Shown here: positions 42,415-51,467 of the stretch, in pieces
Layout: each line of letters starts with the position of its first letter
How positions within the stretch are numbered: position 1 is the stretch's first letter
Assembly: GCA_964510535.1 (NCBI GenBank)
Contig: CAZECG010000004.1
Coordinates: 1 to 64,000, forward strand
Reading direction: 5' to 3'
DNA from: JAJPXC01 sp964510535
GTDB taxonomy: Bacteria > Bacteroidota > Bacteroidia > Bacteroidales > Muribaculaceae
Length of the DNA: 64,000 nucleotides
Notes under the pieces: generated by a model
Database searches by the model: none
The model's input: the letters and a program-made list of their open reading frames with translations, nothing else
Told to the model about the DNA's origin: nothing
Translations under genes and position numbers: made by a program

Positions 42415-43215
42415 CTACCACGGTTTTAAAATGTTGCGTTTAGATGCCTTGGCTTCGCTTTCTTGTTTCTTAGCGTTGATGCGTCGGCGTGTCGCATTTT
42501 CTTCATTCTCCATGGTTTTCAAGATTTTTTCAGCATTGGCGTCGCTTATGCCTTGCGGCTGTTGACTCTGTTTTTGGTCTTGTTTATCTTTATCTTGATT
42601 GCCTTTGTTTTGATCCTTGTTTTGGTCTTTGTTTTGGTCCTTGTTTTGGTCCTTGTTTTGGTTCTTGTTTTGGTCCTTGTTTCGATCCTTGTTTTGATCT
42701 TTGTTCTGGTCCTTGTTTTGATCCTTGTTCTGTTGTTGCTGTTGCAATTTCATTTGCGCAAGGCGCAGATTGTCACGGGCATTGTCGTTGTCAGGATTGC
42801 GCCGCAATACGTTTTTATACATCTCGATGCTTTCCTGGTATTTTTCATTATTGAAAGCAATGTTTCCGAGATTGTAGAGCGATTTTTCGGCAATCGATGT
42901 CGATTGGGCGGATTTCGCCAAATCAGTGAGCGTTTTAACCGCTTCGGTCATTGGGTTGTTGCCGCTGTTTGGGTCGGTACTCCCGGCCTGTTTTATAAGA
43001 GACGATGCCAAATTGTAAGCTGCAGTCTCAGAAGCTGCGTTTTCCTCTAAGGCTTTTCGGTAGGCAACCTCAGCCTCGGCGTAACGTTGCTTGGCGTATA
43101 AGGAGTTACCATCTTTTATGTAGTTTCGCTCGCGTTTGGTGGTCGGTGTCTGGGCAGATACCCCGACAGCAATAGCCAGCGCGATTGATAATATTGTGTA
43201 ACGCAGATGTTTCAT
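42415..43215 (-). CDS. batC: BatC: TPR protein with NKDQ tandem repeats
   Basis: The 266-residue protein has a signal peptide (to about 21, VGVSAQ), three TPR motifs (about 30-155, YNLGNIAFNNEKYQESIEMYKNVLRRNP) and a low-complexity stretch built on the four-residue unit NKDQ (about 165-210). It ends with a basic tail. BatC is a periplasmic TPR partner of the VWA proteins. The repeat stretch is hydrophilic and probably unstructured, and its length may vary between strains. Confidence 0.87.
   Translation of the reverse strand: MKHLRYTILSIALAIAVGVSAQTPTTKRERNYIKDGNSLYAKQRYAEAEVAYRKALEENAASETAAYNLASSLIKQAGSTDPNSGNNPMTEAVKTLTDLAKSAQSTSIAEKSLYNLGNIAFNNEKYQESIEMYKNVLRRNPDNDNARDNLRLAQMKLQQQQQNKDQNKDQNKDQNKDRNKDQNKNQNKDQNKDQNKDQNKDQNKGNQDKDKQDQKQSQQPQGISDANAEKILKTMENEENATRRRINAKKQESEAKASKRNILKPW
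42598..42737. repeat. 12-bp coding minisatellite inside batC
   Basis: About eleven tandem copies of a 12-base unit close to TTGTTTTGGTCC, with point changes, run through 42598-42737. On the minus strand each unit encodes N-K-D-Q. Unit changes are in multiples of 12, so copy-number changes keep the reading frame. Confidence 0.85.
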
Positions 43216-43231
43216 CAGTTAAAAATTAGTG

Positions 43232-44266
43232 CTACTTTGTGAAGAAGTTGATTTTTTTGAGCCATCCGATTTTGCGATCAAGAATGAATATGTCGGCGAG
43301 CAGAAATGTGAGTGCTATCCACCCAAACAGCGGGAATTGCTCCGCGCTCGCTTTATACGTCACTTTTTCAAATTCGGTTTTCTCAAGTTTATCAAGTGAT
43401 TCGGTAATCTCGTTAACTGCCGATGAGCTGTTGCCTGATGCATAGATACCACCGCCTGCCTGTGCTATCTCGCGAGCCATGGTTTCATTGAGAGCCGTGG
43501 TGACCGGTTGACCGGCTGGGTCTTTCAGATAATCCCCGCGTGAGGCATTCAGTGGGATAGGCGCACCTTTACCCGAACCGACACCTACCACGTTCACTTG
43601 GATTCCCATCTCTTTTGCCTGGCGTGCCATATCGACGGCGTCACCTTCATGGTTTTCACCGTCGGTGATTATTATAATGGCTTTTTGCATATCATTGTTC
43701 GGCGTGAAACCGTTTATCGCCATCGATATTGCCTGACCTATTGCCGTACCCTGCGTGGGGACCATATCGGGGGTCAAACTGTTAAGGTACATCTTGGCTG
43801 ATATGAAGTCTGACGTGATTGGAAGCTGGGTGTAAGCCTCGCCCGCAAAAACGATTAATCCCACTTTGTCTTTATCGAGTTTGCCGATGAATTTTTCAAG
43901 CAGATGCTTGGCCTGTTGAATACGTGAGATGCCATTGGGATCGTCGTTGGCCGAAGCGAGCATTGACCGAGACACATCAAAAGCAATCATCACCTCTATG
44001 CCACGGCTTTCTTCGACCTCCTCTTTTTCACCGTAACGTGGACGCGCTAACGCTACTATTAGTGCTGCCAAAGCTACCATCTGGAGGCTGATTTTTATCC
44101 ATGGTTTGTAGCGCGAGGCATCTGGCATGAGCGGTTCAAGCACATTGAGCATTCCGTAGCGTTGCAACTTGCGGCGGCGTGAAAACCTCGAAAGCAGGTA
44201 TAACCCGATGATTGCCGGTATCAGCAACAACAGGTAGAGCAATGATGGATATGCGAAACTAAACAT
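43232..44266 (-). CDS. batB: BatB: von Willebrand factor A membrane protein
   Basis: The 344-residue protein has an N-terminal membrane segment, a second near 50-75, a VWA domain (about 90-280) with the MIDAS-like FDVSRSMLAS, and a C-terminal helix (about 315-335). This is the BatB layout. The start ATG at 44266 (MFSFAYPSLL) is preferred; the open frame extends to 44314 but would overlap the end of batA. It follows batA by 26 nt. Confidence 0.88.
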   Translation of the reverse strand: MFSFAYPSLLYLLLLIPAIIGLYLLSRFSRRRKLQRYGMLNVLEPLMPDASRYKPWIKISLQMVALAALIVALARPRYGEKEEVEESRGIEVMIAFDVSRSMLASANDDPNGISRIQQAKHLLEKFIGKLDKDKVGLIVFAGEAYTQLPITSDFISAKMYLNSLTPDMVPTQGTAIGQAISMAINGFTPNNDMQKAIIIITDGENHEGDAVDMARQAKEMGIQVNVVGVGSGKGAPIPLNASRGDYLKDPAGQPVTTALNETMAREIAQAGGGIYASGNSSSAVNEITESLDKLEKTEFEKVTYKASAEQFPLFGWIALTFLLADIFILDRKIGWLKKINFFTK

Positions 44267-44292
44267 AGTGGTGGGTCCTTTCTTAGTTGGTT

Positions 44293-45282
44293 TTAGGGGA
44301 TTGTGCGAAGCCACGTCTGGCGCAATACAATCTCAAGGGTAAAAAATCCTAACGCCAGTATCGCCCACAGCATATAGTCGTCTTCGGTATGGGAGAAGTG
44401 GCGTATATCCATCGATGTCTTTTCAAGTCGGTCTATTTCCTCGAACACCTCTTTCAACACGTTGTTGCCTGTGGCTCGGAAATATTTGCCGCCGGTTACC
44501 GAGGCGATGGATTTCAGCGTAGCTTCGTCAATGACTACGGGTTGGTTGACATATTCTATACGACCAAATATGTTTTGGGTCGGGTAGGGGGCCATTCCAT
44601 TACGGCCTATTCCTATTGTATAGACTTTGATGCCGTATTTGGCGGCGATTTCAGCTGCTGTTACCGGGGCGACATTGCCGGTGTTGTTTGAACCGTCGGT
44701 GAGCAGTATGATGCTTTTTGATTTGGCTTTTCCATCCTTTATGCGATTGATGGCTGTAGCCAAACCATCGCCTATGGCGGTTCCGTCCTCAATCATTCCG
44801 GTCTCAATGCTTGAGATGTAGTTGGTCAATGTCGGGCGATCCATTGTCATCGGCACTGCTGTGAAACTTTCGCCGGCGAATATGACTAACCCGATGTTGT
44901 CGCTTTCGCGCCCGGCTACGAATTTAGTAGCTACCGCTTTTGCGGCTTCAAGTCTGTCGGGCTTGAAATCGCGGGCAAGCATACTTGACGATATGTCGAG
45001 CGCAAGCACGATGTCGGTTCCCTCGGTGTTCGACGTGCGCCAATTGTCGTGTGATTGAGGGCGGGCTAAGATTATAATCACGCAGCCGATTGTGAGGAGC
45101 CTGAGCAAAAATAACCCATGTAGGCCGTATTCTCTCATAGAGCGGCGCAATCCTGCGAATGGAGCCACGGTTGATATTTCGAGTGAAGCGTGGGCGTTGC
45201 GGTGTTTCAAAATGTACCATGCAATCAAGGGTACATAAATGAGAAACAGCCATAGATATTCGGGATGTGCGAGTTGCATCAT
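44293..45282 (-). CDS. batA: BatA: von Willebrand factor A membrane protein
   Basis: The 329-residue protein has an N-terminal membrane helix (about 8-25), a second near 55-75, a VWA domain with the MIDAS motif LDISSSMLARD, and a C-terminal helix (about 305-322). It is a paralogue of BatB. The first ATG (45282) overlaps the TGA of the upstream gene by ATGA, implying translational coupling; the second ATG at 45279 is equally possible. Confidence 0.9.
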   Translation of the reverse strand: MMQLAHPEYLWLFLIYVPLIAWYILKHRNAHASLEISTVAPFAGLRRSMREYGLHGLFLLRLLTIGCVIIILARPQSHDNWRTSNTEGTDIVLALDISSSMLARDFKPDRLEAAKAVATKFVAGRESDNIGLVIFAGESFTAVPMTMDRPTLTNYISSIETGMIEDGTAIGDGLATAINRIKDGKAKSKSIILLTDGSNNTGNVAPVTAAEIAAKYGIKVYTIGIGRNGMAPYPTQNIFGRIEYVNQPVVIDEATLKSIASVTGGKYFRATGNNVLKEVFEEIDRLEKTSMDIRHFSHTEDDYMLWAILALGFFTLEIVLRQTWLRTIP

Positions 45283-46274
45283 TGTTGATTTCTGTTATTG
45301 TCGTTATTGGTGGACTCTTCTGACCCTTTGGTGCTTTCGGGCTCGGGAAGCGGGCGTGTATCCTCGACAAACTGCATGGCTGAGCTGAACGCCTTGACGT
45401 TATCATCGGGGAGTGGGCGCACTTTGGCAAACTTCACGAAGTCAGCAATCTCCAATATTTGCTTCATATAACGGTTGGGCAGCTTGGTTTCGGTGTTAGA
45501 TTCTAATATCGACACGATTTGTGACGATGTCATTTCCATGGCGTTGATGCCAAAACGGCGAGCGAGGTAGTCGCGGAGTATTTCTGTCAGGCGCGTGTAG
45601 TATTCACGTTCCTGTCCGTTTTCACAAAGATGTCGCTCTTTAAGCTCGTTGAGCTGGCGCATGGCAAGCTCATAGGGGGGAACAGGTTTCTTAGCGGGGA
45701 GAATTACGGCGCGGCCTTTCTTAGTGATGAGAAGATAGCCTACTATACCTCCGGCAATTAATATTATAGCGAGTAAGTACCATCCCCAGTAGTCGGTAAT
45801 CCAGTCGGGCAGAAAGTCATACCATCGGCTTTCACTTTCCTCAATTCCGGCAAAGGTGTGTATTGTCGCAAGCGAATCGACCGAAACAGGTATCACTTTC
45901 AGCGTCAGTTGGTTGGTGGCCAACGTATCGCTACCCGATGCGTAGAGAATAGGGGGCAAGGTGTATAATCCTGAGTCGAATGACTGTATCAGCAGGTCGC
46001 GCTTGATTTGAACCCGATTGTTGCCTAAGTCGGTGGTGTCGGCTTGCGACATATCTATGACCTCAACCTCCTTGACAAGCGTGTCGCCTTTTATTAACAG
46101 TTGTCCGGCTGCATCTTTGTCCTCAATGATTTCAAGGTGTAGCCGAGACTGACGGCCCATCAGCAAGTAAGCCGAGTCGAGCGATGCTTTCACGCTGTGG
46201 GTGGCTGCTGTGGATATCATTGACGACAGCATTGCTGTGGTTGCGATGATGAGATGTGTTAATCTGAATTTCAT
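45279..46274 (-). CDS. Membrane protein of the bat operon (DUF4381-like)
   Basis: The 331-residue protein has a signal peptide (to about 24), a periplasmic beta-rich part, one membrane helix (about 160-182, WGWYLLAIILIAGGIVGYLL) and a cytoplasmic helical domain. That domain carries MRQLNELKER, YYTRLTEILRDYLARRFGINAMEMT and SQIVSILES, the last part resembling DUF4381 proteins of MoxR-VWA operons. Its partner role is inferred from position between the DUF58 protein and BatA. It begins 22 nt after the DUF58 stop. Confidence 0.78.
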   Translation of the reverse strand: MKFRLTHLIIATTAMLSSMISTAATHSVKASLDSAYLLMGRQSRLHLEIIEDKDAAGQLLIKGDTLVKEVEVIDMSQADTTDLGNNRVQIKRDLLIQSFDSGLYTLPPILYASGSDTLATNQLTLKVIPVSVDSLATIHTFAGIEESESRWYDFLPDWITDYWGWYLLAIILIAGGIVGYLLITKKGRAVILPAKKPVPPYELAMRQLNELKERHLCENGQEREYYTRLTEILRDYLARRFGINAMEMTSSQIVSILESNTETKLPNRYMKQILEIADFVKFAKVRPLPDDNVKAFSSAMQFVEDTRPLPEPESTKGSEESTNNDNNRNQQ

Positions 46275-46296
46275 GTCGAGTTCGGGTTTTATGGGC

Positions 46297-47172
46297 TTAG
46301 CGGGTGCCTCGGCGTTTGAAAAGCCCCATCAATGATTTGACATAGTCTTCGTCAGTAGCCACTGAGGTCATATCGACCCGGCAGCGACTAAGCGTTGATG
46401 TCATTTGTTGTTGCCGTTCATACCACCATTTATTGTAGACTTGTCGAGCTTTAGCCGACGATGTGTTGACCCAACGGTCACCTCCAGTTTCAAGATCGCT
46501 AACCCGCACAAGGCCCACGTTGGGGAGCTGAGCATCGCGTTTGTCATAGACTTGGATGCCTATCACGTCGTGCTTGTTGCAAGCGATTGACAGGGCTTTG
46601 TAGTAGTCGTGGGCATCGATGAAGTCTGATATGAGGAAAGTGGTGCAACGCTTTTTCAATGCGTCGGTGAAGTAACGTAACACCATTGATATGTCGGTGC
46701 CTTTGCTTTCAGGTGTGAAATCGAGAAGTTCACGGATTATAAACAATATATGTTTTTTGCCTTTCTTGGGCGGAATGAATTTCTCGATTTTGTCAGAAAA
46801 GAAAATAACACCGATTTTATCATTGTTCTGTATCGCCGAAAATGCTAACGTGGCAGCGATTTCCGCTATCATCTCTCGTTTTTGGACACCCACAGCGCCG
46901 AAGTTACGGCTACCTGACACATCAATCAGCAGCATCACGGTCAGCTCGCGCTCCTCCTCATAAACTTTGACATATGGCTGATTGTGGCGCGCCGTGACAT
47001 TCCAATCGATGTCGCGCACGTCGTCGCCGTATTGGTATTGACGCACTTCTGAAAAGGTCATACCTCTGCCCTTGAAAGCCGAGTGGTACTCTCCGGCAAA
47101 TATATTGTTAGAGAGCCCGCGAGTCTTAATCTCTATTTTCCTTACCTTTTTAAGAAGCTCGTTAGCGTCCAT
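46297..47172 (-). CDS. DUF58 domain protein (VWA-like)
   Basis: The 291-residue cytosolic protein matches DUF58. FKGRGMTFSEVRQYQYGDDVRDIDWNVTARH-type sequence (split near 34-64) and a VWA-like fold with LLIDVSGSRNFG mark the family. DUF58 proteins are adaptors or substrates of MoxR ATPases in the same operons. It lies 95 nt after the moxR stop, a slightly longer gap than others here, but no terminator is visible there. Confidence 0.9.
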   Translation of the reverse strand: MDANELLKKVRKIEIKTRGLSNNIFAGEYHSAFKGRGMTFSEVRQYQYGDDVRDIDWNVTARHNQPYVKVYEEERELTVMLLIDVSGSRNFGAVGVQKREMIAEIAATLAFSAIQNNDKIGVIFFSDKIEKFIPPKKGKKHILFIIRELLDFTPESKGTDISMVLRYFTDALKKRCTTFLISDFIDAHDYYKALSIACNKHDVIGIQVYDKRDAQLPNVGLVRVSDLETGGDRWVNTSSAKARQVYNKWWYERQQQMTSTLSRCRVDMTSVATDEDYVKSLMGLFKRRGTR

Positions 47173-47267
47173 TGGTCAATTGAATCATTAATAATTGCGG
47201 TTAGTGTCTTTGAATTTATTGCGGTAACTGCTGCGGTGAGGTGTGTCACCACCCGCCGTTGCAATAT

Positions 47268-48263
47268 TTAAGGCACTTCAACCTTGTCAAGTATTTCTGA
47301 AATAATCTCGTCGGTAGTGATGTTGTTGGCTTCAGCCTCGTAGGTAAGACCGATGCGGTGGCGCAATACGTCGTGACACACTGCGCGTATATCTTCAGGA
47401 ATCACGTATCCGCGCTGACGCAAGAATGCGTATGAGCGGGCGGCGCGGGCAAGACTTATCGAAGCGCGTGGCGATGCTCCAAATGCGATGATACTTGTCA
47501 GGTCATTCAGATTATAGTCCGACGGGAAACGTGTCGCGAACACTATGTCGACGATGTAACGCTCTATCTTTTCATCAATGTAGATTTGTTCGACGATTTT
47601 TTGTGCCTCGATGATTTCCTGTGGTTTCAACAGGGGCACAATTATCTTTTTCTCGTTAGATATGTTCTGACGTATGATAAGTTTCTCCTCATCTTTGCTT
47701 GGGTAGCCAATCACGACTTTTAGCAAGAATCGGTCTACCTGCGCTTCTGGAAGCGGATAGGTGCCTTCCTGCTCGATGGGGTTTTGGGTCGCCATTACAA
47801 GAAACGGCTCATCGAGAGCAAATGTTTTGTCACCGATTGTGACCTGACGTTCCTGCATCGCTTCAAGCAGTGCGCTTTGCACTTTCGCCGGAGCGCGGTT
47901 GATTTCATCAGCGAGAACGAAGTTGGCGAAGACTGGACCTTTTTTCACCTGAAACTGTTCTTTTTGCACGCTGTAGACCATGGTGCCGACGACATCGGCG
48001 GGTAATAGGTCTGGGGTGAACTGTATGCGGCTGTATTTTGCGTCAATCAGTTGTGCAAGGGTTTTTATGGCGAGTGTTTTCGCAAGACCGGGGACTCCTT
48101 CAAGCAGTACATGGCCGTTGGAAAGCAGTGCGATTAACAATGACTCGACAAGGTGTTTCTGACCGACGATGGTCTGATCCATTCCGTGTGTGATGAGGTT
48201 GATAAAGTCGCTTTTTCCGGCGACGAGGTCATTAAGCTCTCTAATATTTATCGATTCGCTCAT
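47268..48263 (-). CDS. MoxR family AAA+ ATPase
   Basis: The 331-residue ATPase has Walker A GVPGLAKT, Walker B FVLADEINRAP, and the MoxR helix-insert features MATQNPIEQEGTYPLPEAQVDRF. MoxR enzymes are chaperone-like ATPases that act on VWA partner proteins, here the BatA, BatB and DUF58 proteins. It is the first gene of the operon. ATG 48263 (MSESINIREL) is chosen; the frame to 48338 lacks family similarity. Confidence 0.93.
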   Translation of the reverse strand: MSESINIRELNDLVAGKSDFINLITHGMDQTIVGQKHLVESLLIALLSNGHVLLEGVPGLAKTLAIKTLAQLIDAKYSRIQFTPDLLPADVVGTMVYSVQKEQFQVKKGPVFANFVLADEINRAPAKVQSALLEAMQERQVTIGDKTFALDEPFLVMATQNPIEQEGTYPLPEAQVDRFLLKVVIGYPSKDEEKLIIRQNISNEKKIIVPLLKPQEIIEAQKIVEQIYIDEKIERYIVDIVFATRFPSDYNLNDLTSIIAFGASPRASISLARAARSYAFLRQRGYVIPEDIRAVCHDVLRHRIGLTYEAEANNITTDEIISEILDKVEVP

Positions 48264-48357
48264 AATAGATTTTATTATGTGTATTTGTCTTGTATAATTA
48301 TCATGTCTGATGCCTCGAGTAGTGGCGCATTTGGACACTCCTTTGGCATATTCGACG

Positions 48358-48365
48358 CAAAATTA
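48358..48365 (-). promoter_or_regulatory. Possible -7 box of the moxR-bat operon
   Basis: TAATTTTG on the minus strand fits TAnnTTTG, 95 nt before the moxR ATG. No clear -33 element is seen. Confidence 0.4.
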
Positions 48366-48440
48366 ATATTCTAACAACTGAAATGTGAAATTAAGTTGTT
48401 AATTTTATATATTACACGTTTATCAAATTAAAAATTAAAT

Positions 48441-49553
48441 TTATTTTTGATAAGGGGCATAGATTTCCTCCGCTTTGATGGCGGCTTTCTTGAGCGATTG
48501 CGGGTCATTGGGATTAATATCATATTTGTCGGCGGCAGGAATGCTTACAACGGTGCCTGGAGCTATCCGGTCGGGATGGCCAAGATGTGATGCGTTTTCC
48601 TCATAGATGTATACCCAAAATTCATACCTGCCGTAATATTTTCTTGACATTGTGGTTAGAAAACGGTTGCGCCCTATTGTGTCTGTGACTGATGATTGTC
48701 GGGTTTCGATGGGCTTTGCCGCAACGGTGGCGGATTGCTTGGAGGCATCGGTAGTGATGCTACGGTCAAATGCGACTTGAGATTCCCTTGATTTGTCTAT
48801 GTCGGTTTCGGTTGACTCTTCGTGTGCCGGCAACAATGGTTGGTTTGGCTCTACCAACTCATTAGGAGCCGCCATCCACAGTGATGTAACCCCATCTTTG
48901 ATGGCGGGGAGAAGGTATCCAACAACAACACCGGTCAACAGACCGACGGCAAACATCAGCCAAGGGTTTACCCCCCCCCTTTGTGTTGATGATTGACGGC
49001 TGACGTCGTTGCATGATGGCTCATCAACCGTGTTGGATGGTTTCGGCTTTTCAACATCTGTGGCTTCAATTTGCTCCTGAACGGTCACGGATTCTTCATC
49101 CGATTCGGGTGACAAACTTTCTTCCATATCCTGCGATAAATGGGCTTCGTCGCTCGTTTCGATAGGGGCTGTGTCGGTTGAATCCACAGCTTCGATTTTA
49201 GGTTCTGCGATAGTTTCAGTCTCGGGCTCCTGTGAGGGTTTAGGATTAGTGTCGGCTGTCGCCAGTTCCTCCTCTGTCAGGTCATCGTCGAGTTCCACCG
49301 GCTCAAAAAAGGCGAATGGGTGGTTGATCGCCTCAGCCAGGTCGCTGTCGGGCAGAAATTTTATCTCTCCCGGTTTTAGACTGTCGAGAGCGAATGTCCC
49401 GATATTCTTTATTGTCACGTTTTTCCCCTCGGCGAGTGCGTCGCCAATGCTGTTGAAGAATTCGGAGAGAAATTGTTGGGCTGTCGCTTCGCTGCTGTTG
49501 GTTACGGCAGAGAGTAGTTTGACGAGTTCGGGCAAAGTTATGGTGTTGTTCAT
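48441..49553 (-). CDS. Membrane-spanning HU-domain protein with LysM-like domain
   Basis: The 370-residue protein has an N-terminal HU/IHF-like domain (about 1-90, LPELVKLLSAVTNSS, NIGTFALDSLKPG). An acidic, unstructured linker (90-190) leads to one membrane helix (about 197-217, WLMFAVGLLTGVVVGYLLPA). After a polar linker comes a LysM-like domain (about 293-340, FLTTMSRKYYGRYEFWVYIYEEN, ending GTVVSIP). The predicted topology puts the HU domain in the cytoplasm and LysM in the periplasm. The ATG overlaps the stop of the hu gene upstream by 4 nt, so the two are coupled. The function is unknown; linking DNA to the wall is inference. Confidence 0.8.
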   Translation of the reverse strand: MNNTITLPELVKLLSAVTNSSEATAQQFLSEFFNSIGDALAEGKNVTIKNIGTFALDSLKPGEIKFLPDSDLAEAINHPFAFFEPVELDDDLTEEELATADTNPKPSQEPETETIAEPKIEAVDSTDTAPIETSDEAHLSQDMEESLSPESDEESVTVQEQIEATDVEKPKPSNTVDEPSCNDVSRQSSTQRGGVNPWLMFAVGLLTGVVVGYLLPAIKDGVTSLWMAAPNELVEPNQPLLPAHEESTETDIDKSRESQVAFDRSITTDASKQSATVAAKPIETRQSSVTDTIGRNRFLTTMSRKYYGRYEFWVYIYEENASHLGHPDRIAPGTVVSIPAADKYDINPNDPQSLKKAAIKAEEIYAPYQK

Positions 49554-49834
49554 CGGTCGGTTTCGTTTGTGCGTTTGCGTAGTAATGCGCTCGGTTTAAA
49601 TCTAAGGGTGATGGCTGGTGGCATCATAACACGTTTGTGTGTGACAAGGTCCGACACAATTTTTTCATCTTCCTTGACCGGCTCGAATGTCCCGAAACCG
49701 GGAATTGCCACGGAGTCAAGCTCCCCGCAGCGTTCTTTGAGCACTTGTGCGAGTCCCTCAATCAGAGCGTTGATGTCGCGGCTTTCTCTGCCCATCTTTT
49801 TAGATATAGTCCCGACTATTGTCTTATTGTCCAT
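49550..49834 (-). CDS. HU family DNA-binding protein
   Basis: The 94-residue protein has the HU/IHF fold: VGTISKKMGRESRDINALIEGLAQVL for the helices, IPGFGTFEPV for the first strand turn, and a C-terminal RFKPSALLR. It likely binds DNA as a dimer. The DNA-intercalating arm is shorter and more acidic than in typical HU (KEDEKIVSDLVTHKR), so DNA bending could differ. It is the upstream partner of the membrane-spanning HU/LysM gene. Confidence 0.88.
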   Translation of the reverse strand: MDNKTIVGTISKKMGRESRDINALIEGLAQVLKERCGELDSVAIPGFGTFEPVKEDEKIVSDLVTHKRVMMPPAITLRFKPSALLRKRTNETDR

Positions 49835-49905
49835 GATTTATACCGAAATTTTGAAACAAAATTACAAAAATAGGCTAATGGCGCAAAGCGTATTGGAAAA
49901 TTTGG

Positions 49906-49913
49906 TACTTTTG
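49906..49913 (+). promoter_or_regulatory. Probable promoter of rsgA, abutting the start codon
   Basis: TACTTTTG fits TAnnTTTG and ends 5 nt before the rsgA ATG (49919). A usual start 6-8 nt downstream would fall on or within the start codon, so a leaderless transcript is likely. No TTTG -33 is clear. Confidence 0.5.
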
Positions 49914-49918
49914 CACTT

Positions 49919-50857
49919 ATGACTCATGGCTTAGTAATCAAGAACACAGGAAGCTGGTATCTCGTGAAAACCGACGACGGTCGCGAGGTTAATTGCAAGA
50001 TTAAGGGCAATTTCAGGCTGAAGGGGATTCGCACAACCAACCCTGTCGCGGTTGGTGACCATGTTTCGATTTCCCCTAACGACGATGGAACTGCTTTTAT
50101 CGTTTGCATCGAGCCTCGGAGAAATTATATAATACGCAGGGCAAGCAATTTGTCAAAAGAGGCTCACATAATTGCTGCGAATCTCGACCAGGCGTTGCTC
50201 GTGGTGTCGCTCGTTCATCCAGTGACTTCCACCACATTCATCGACCGTTTCCTCGCCACGGCTGAGGCGTACCGCGTTCCGGCGGTGCTCGTCATCAACA
50301 AAATAGACCTCATGGACGATGAAGACTCTCGTGGGTATCTTGATGCAGTGTATTATCTCTATCGGTCGATTGGATACACGGTTGTCACCATATCGGCAAA
50401 GACGGGTGAGGGATTGGATAACATCCGCGGATTGCTCGATGGGAAGGTCTCTTTGCTGTCAGGTAATTCCGGTGTCGGAAAGTCCTCATTGATTAATGTT
50501 CTTATCCCCGGACTGGAACTGCGCACGGCTGAGATTTCCGCGATTCACGACACCGGGATGCACACCACGACTTTCTCAGAGATGTTTCCGCTTCCCGGCG
50601 GAGGATACCTCATTGACACTCCGGGAATAAAAGGTTTTGGCACGATAGATTTTGACAGGAATGAGGTGGCGCATTTTTTCCCTGAGATTTTCCGCTGTTC
50701 GGCTGGCTGCCGTTATGGAGATTGTACCCACACTCATGAGCCGGGTTGCGCTGTGCGCGATGCCTTGGAGCGGAATCTTATAGCCCAATCTCGTTATGCG
50801 AGCTATCTTAGCATACTTGAGGATTCTGAGCCTGACAAATACCGCAAGCCGTTTTAA
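49919..50857 (+). CDS. rsgA: Ribosome small-subunit GTPase
   Basis: The 312-residue GTPase has an N-terminal OB-fold (about 1-70) and a circularly permuted GTPase with G4 NKID (127-130), G1 GNSGVGKS (182-189) and G3 DTPGIKGFG. The C-terminal zinc-binding region carries CSAGCRYGDCTHTHEPGC. It assists 30S subunit maturation. It heads a plus-strand set with a DUF4494 protein and the YggS homologue, though the 130-nt gap to the next gene may hold a promoter. Confidence 0.95.
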   Translation: MTHGLVIKNTGSWYLVKTDDGREVNCKIKGNFRLKGIRTTNPVAVGDHVSISPNDDGTAFIVCIEPRRNYIIRRASNLSKEAHIIAANLDQALLVVSLVHPVTSTTFIDRFLATAEAYRVPAVLVINKIDLMDDEDSRGYLDAVYYLYRSIGYTVVTISAKTGEGLDNIRGLLDGKVSLLSGNSGVGKSSLINVLIPGLELRTAEISAIHDTGMHTTTFSEMFPLPGGGYLIDTPGIKGFGTIDFDRNEVAHFFPEIFRCSAGCRYGDCTHTHEPGCAVRDALERNLIAQSRYASYLSILEDSEPDKYRKPF

Positions 50858-50987
50858 ATTTATTTCTGGCTGTCGGAATTTAATGCTAATTTTGTAGAGC
50901 ATAATGAGTGCGCGCGTTTGGTGCGTCAAGTGAATGAACTTTTTCAATAAAATATATATTAATCGAAATTATAAAATCTTATACGTT

Positions 50988-51455
50988 ATGGCAAGTTGGT
51001 TTGAATGCAAAGCTAAATATGAGAAAATGATGGAAAACGGTGCGGTAAAAAAGGTATCAGAACCGTATTTGGTTGATGCCTTGTCGTTTACCGAGGCTGA
51101 AGCCCGCATTATAGAGGAACTCTCACCGTTCATCTCTGGCGAGTTTACCATCGACAGCGTGAAACGTACACGCATAAAAGAGATATTTTGGGATGACTCG
51201 GCTGATAAATGGTATCAGGTGAAGGTTGCGTTCATAACTATTGATGAAAAGACAGCTGCAGAGAAAAAATCGGTTCATATAGCCCTTGTGGCGGCCAATG
51301 ATTTCCGTGGTGCGCTCGACTCGTTTATGGAAGGAATGAAGGGCACATTGGCTGATTTTGAAATTATTGCCATAACCGAGACTCCTATTATGGATGTCTA
51401 CAAAGTGAAGCTCGGAGATACCCCTAAATCGGCTGAAACCGCTAAACCTGAATAA
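50988..51455 (+). CDS. DUF4494 family protein
   Basis: The 155-residue cytosolic protein starts MASWFECKAKYEKMMENGAV, a signature of DUF4494, and continues with YLVDALSFTEAEARI and KWYQVKVAFITIDEK. The family is common and conserved in Bacteroidetes with no known function. The ATG at 50988 matches family members; the open frame extends to 50934 through AT-rich sequence. The yggS gene follows by 12 nt, so the two are probably co-transcribed. Confidence 0.88.
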   Translation: MASWFECKAKYEKMMENGAVKKVSEPYLVDALSFTEAEARIIEELSPFISGEFTIDSVKRTRIKEIFWDDSADKWYQVKVAFITIDEKTAAEKKSVHIALVAANDFRGALDSFMEGMKGTLADFEIIAITETPIMDVYKVKLGDTPKSAETAKPE

Positions 51456-51467
51456 TATGTATCGACT

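Noticed and set aside
42598..42737. Possible CRISPR array
   Set aside because: The repeats are 12 bp, directly adjacent with no unique spacers, and lie in frame within batC.
42463..43050. A 195-codon plus-strand open frame, very rich in Leu and Val, opposite batC
   Set aside because: It is produced by reading the NKDQ repeat on the other strand; the minus-strand TPR protein fits a known operon and the plus frame has no start context.
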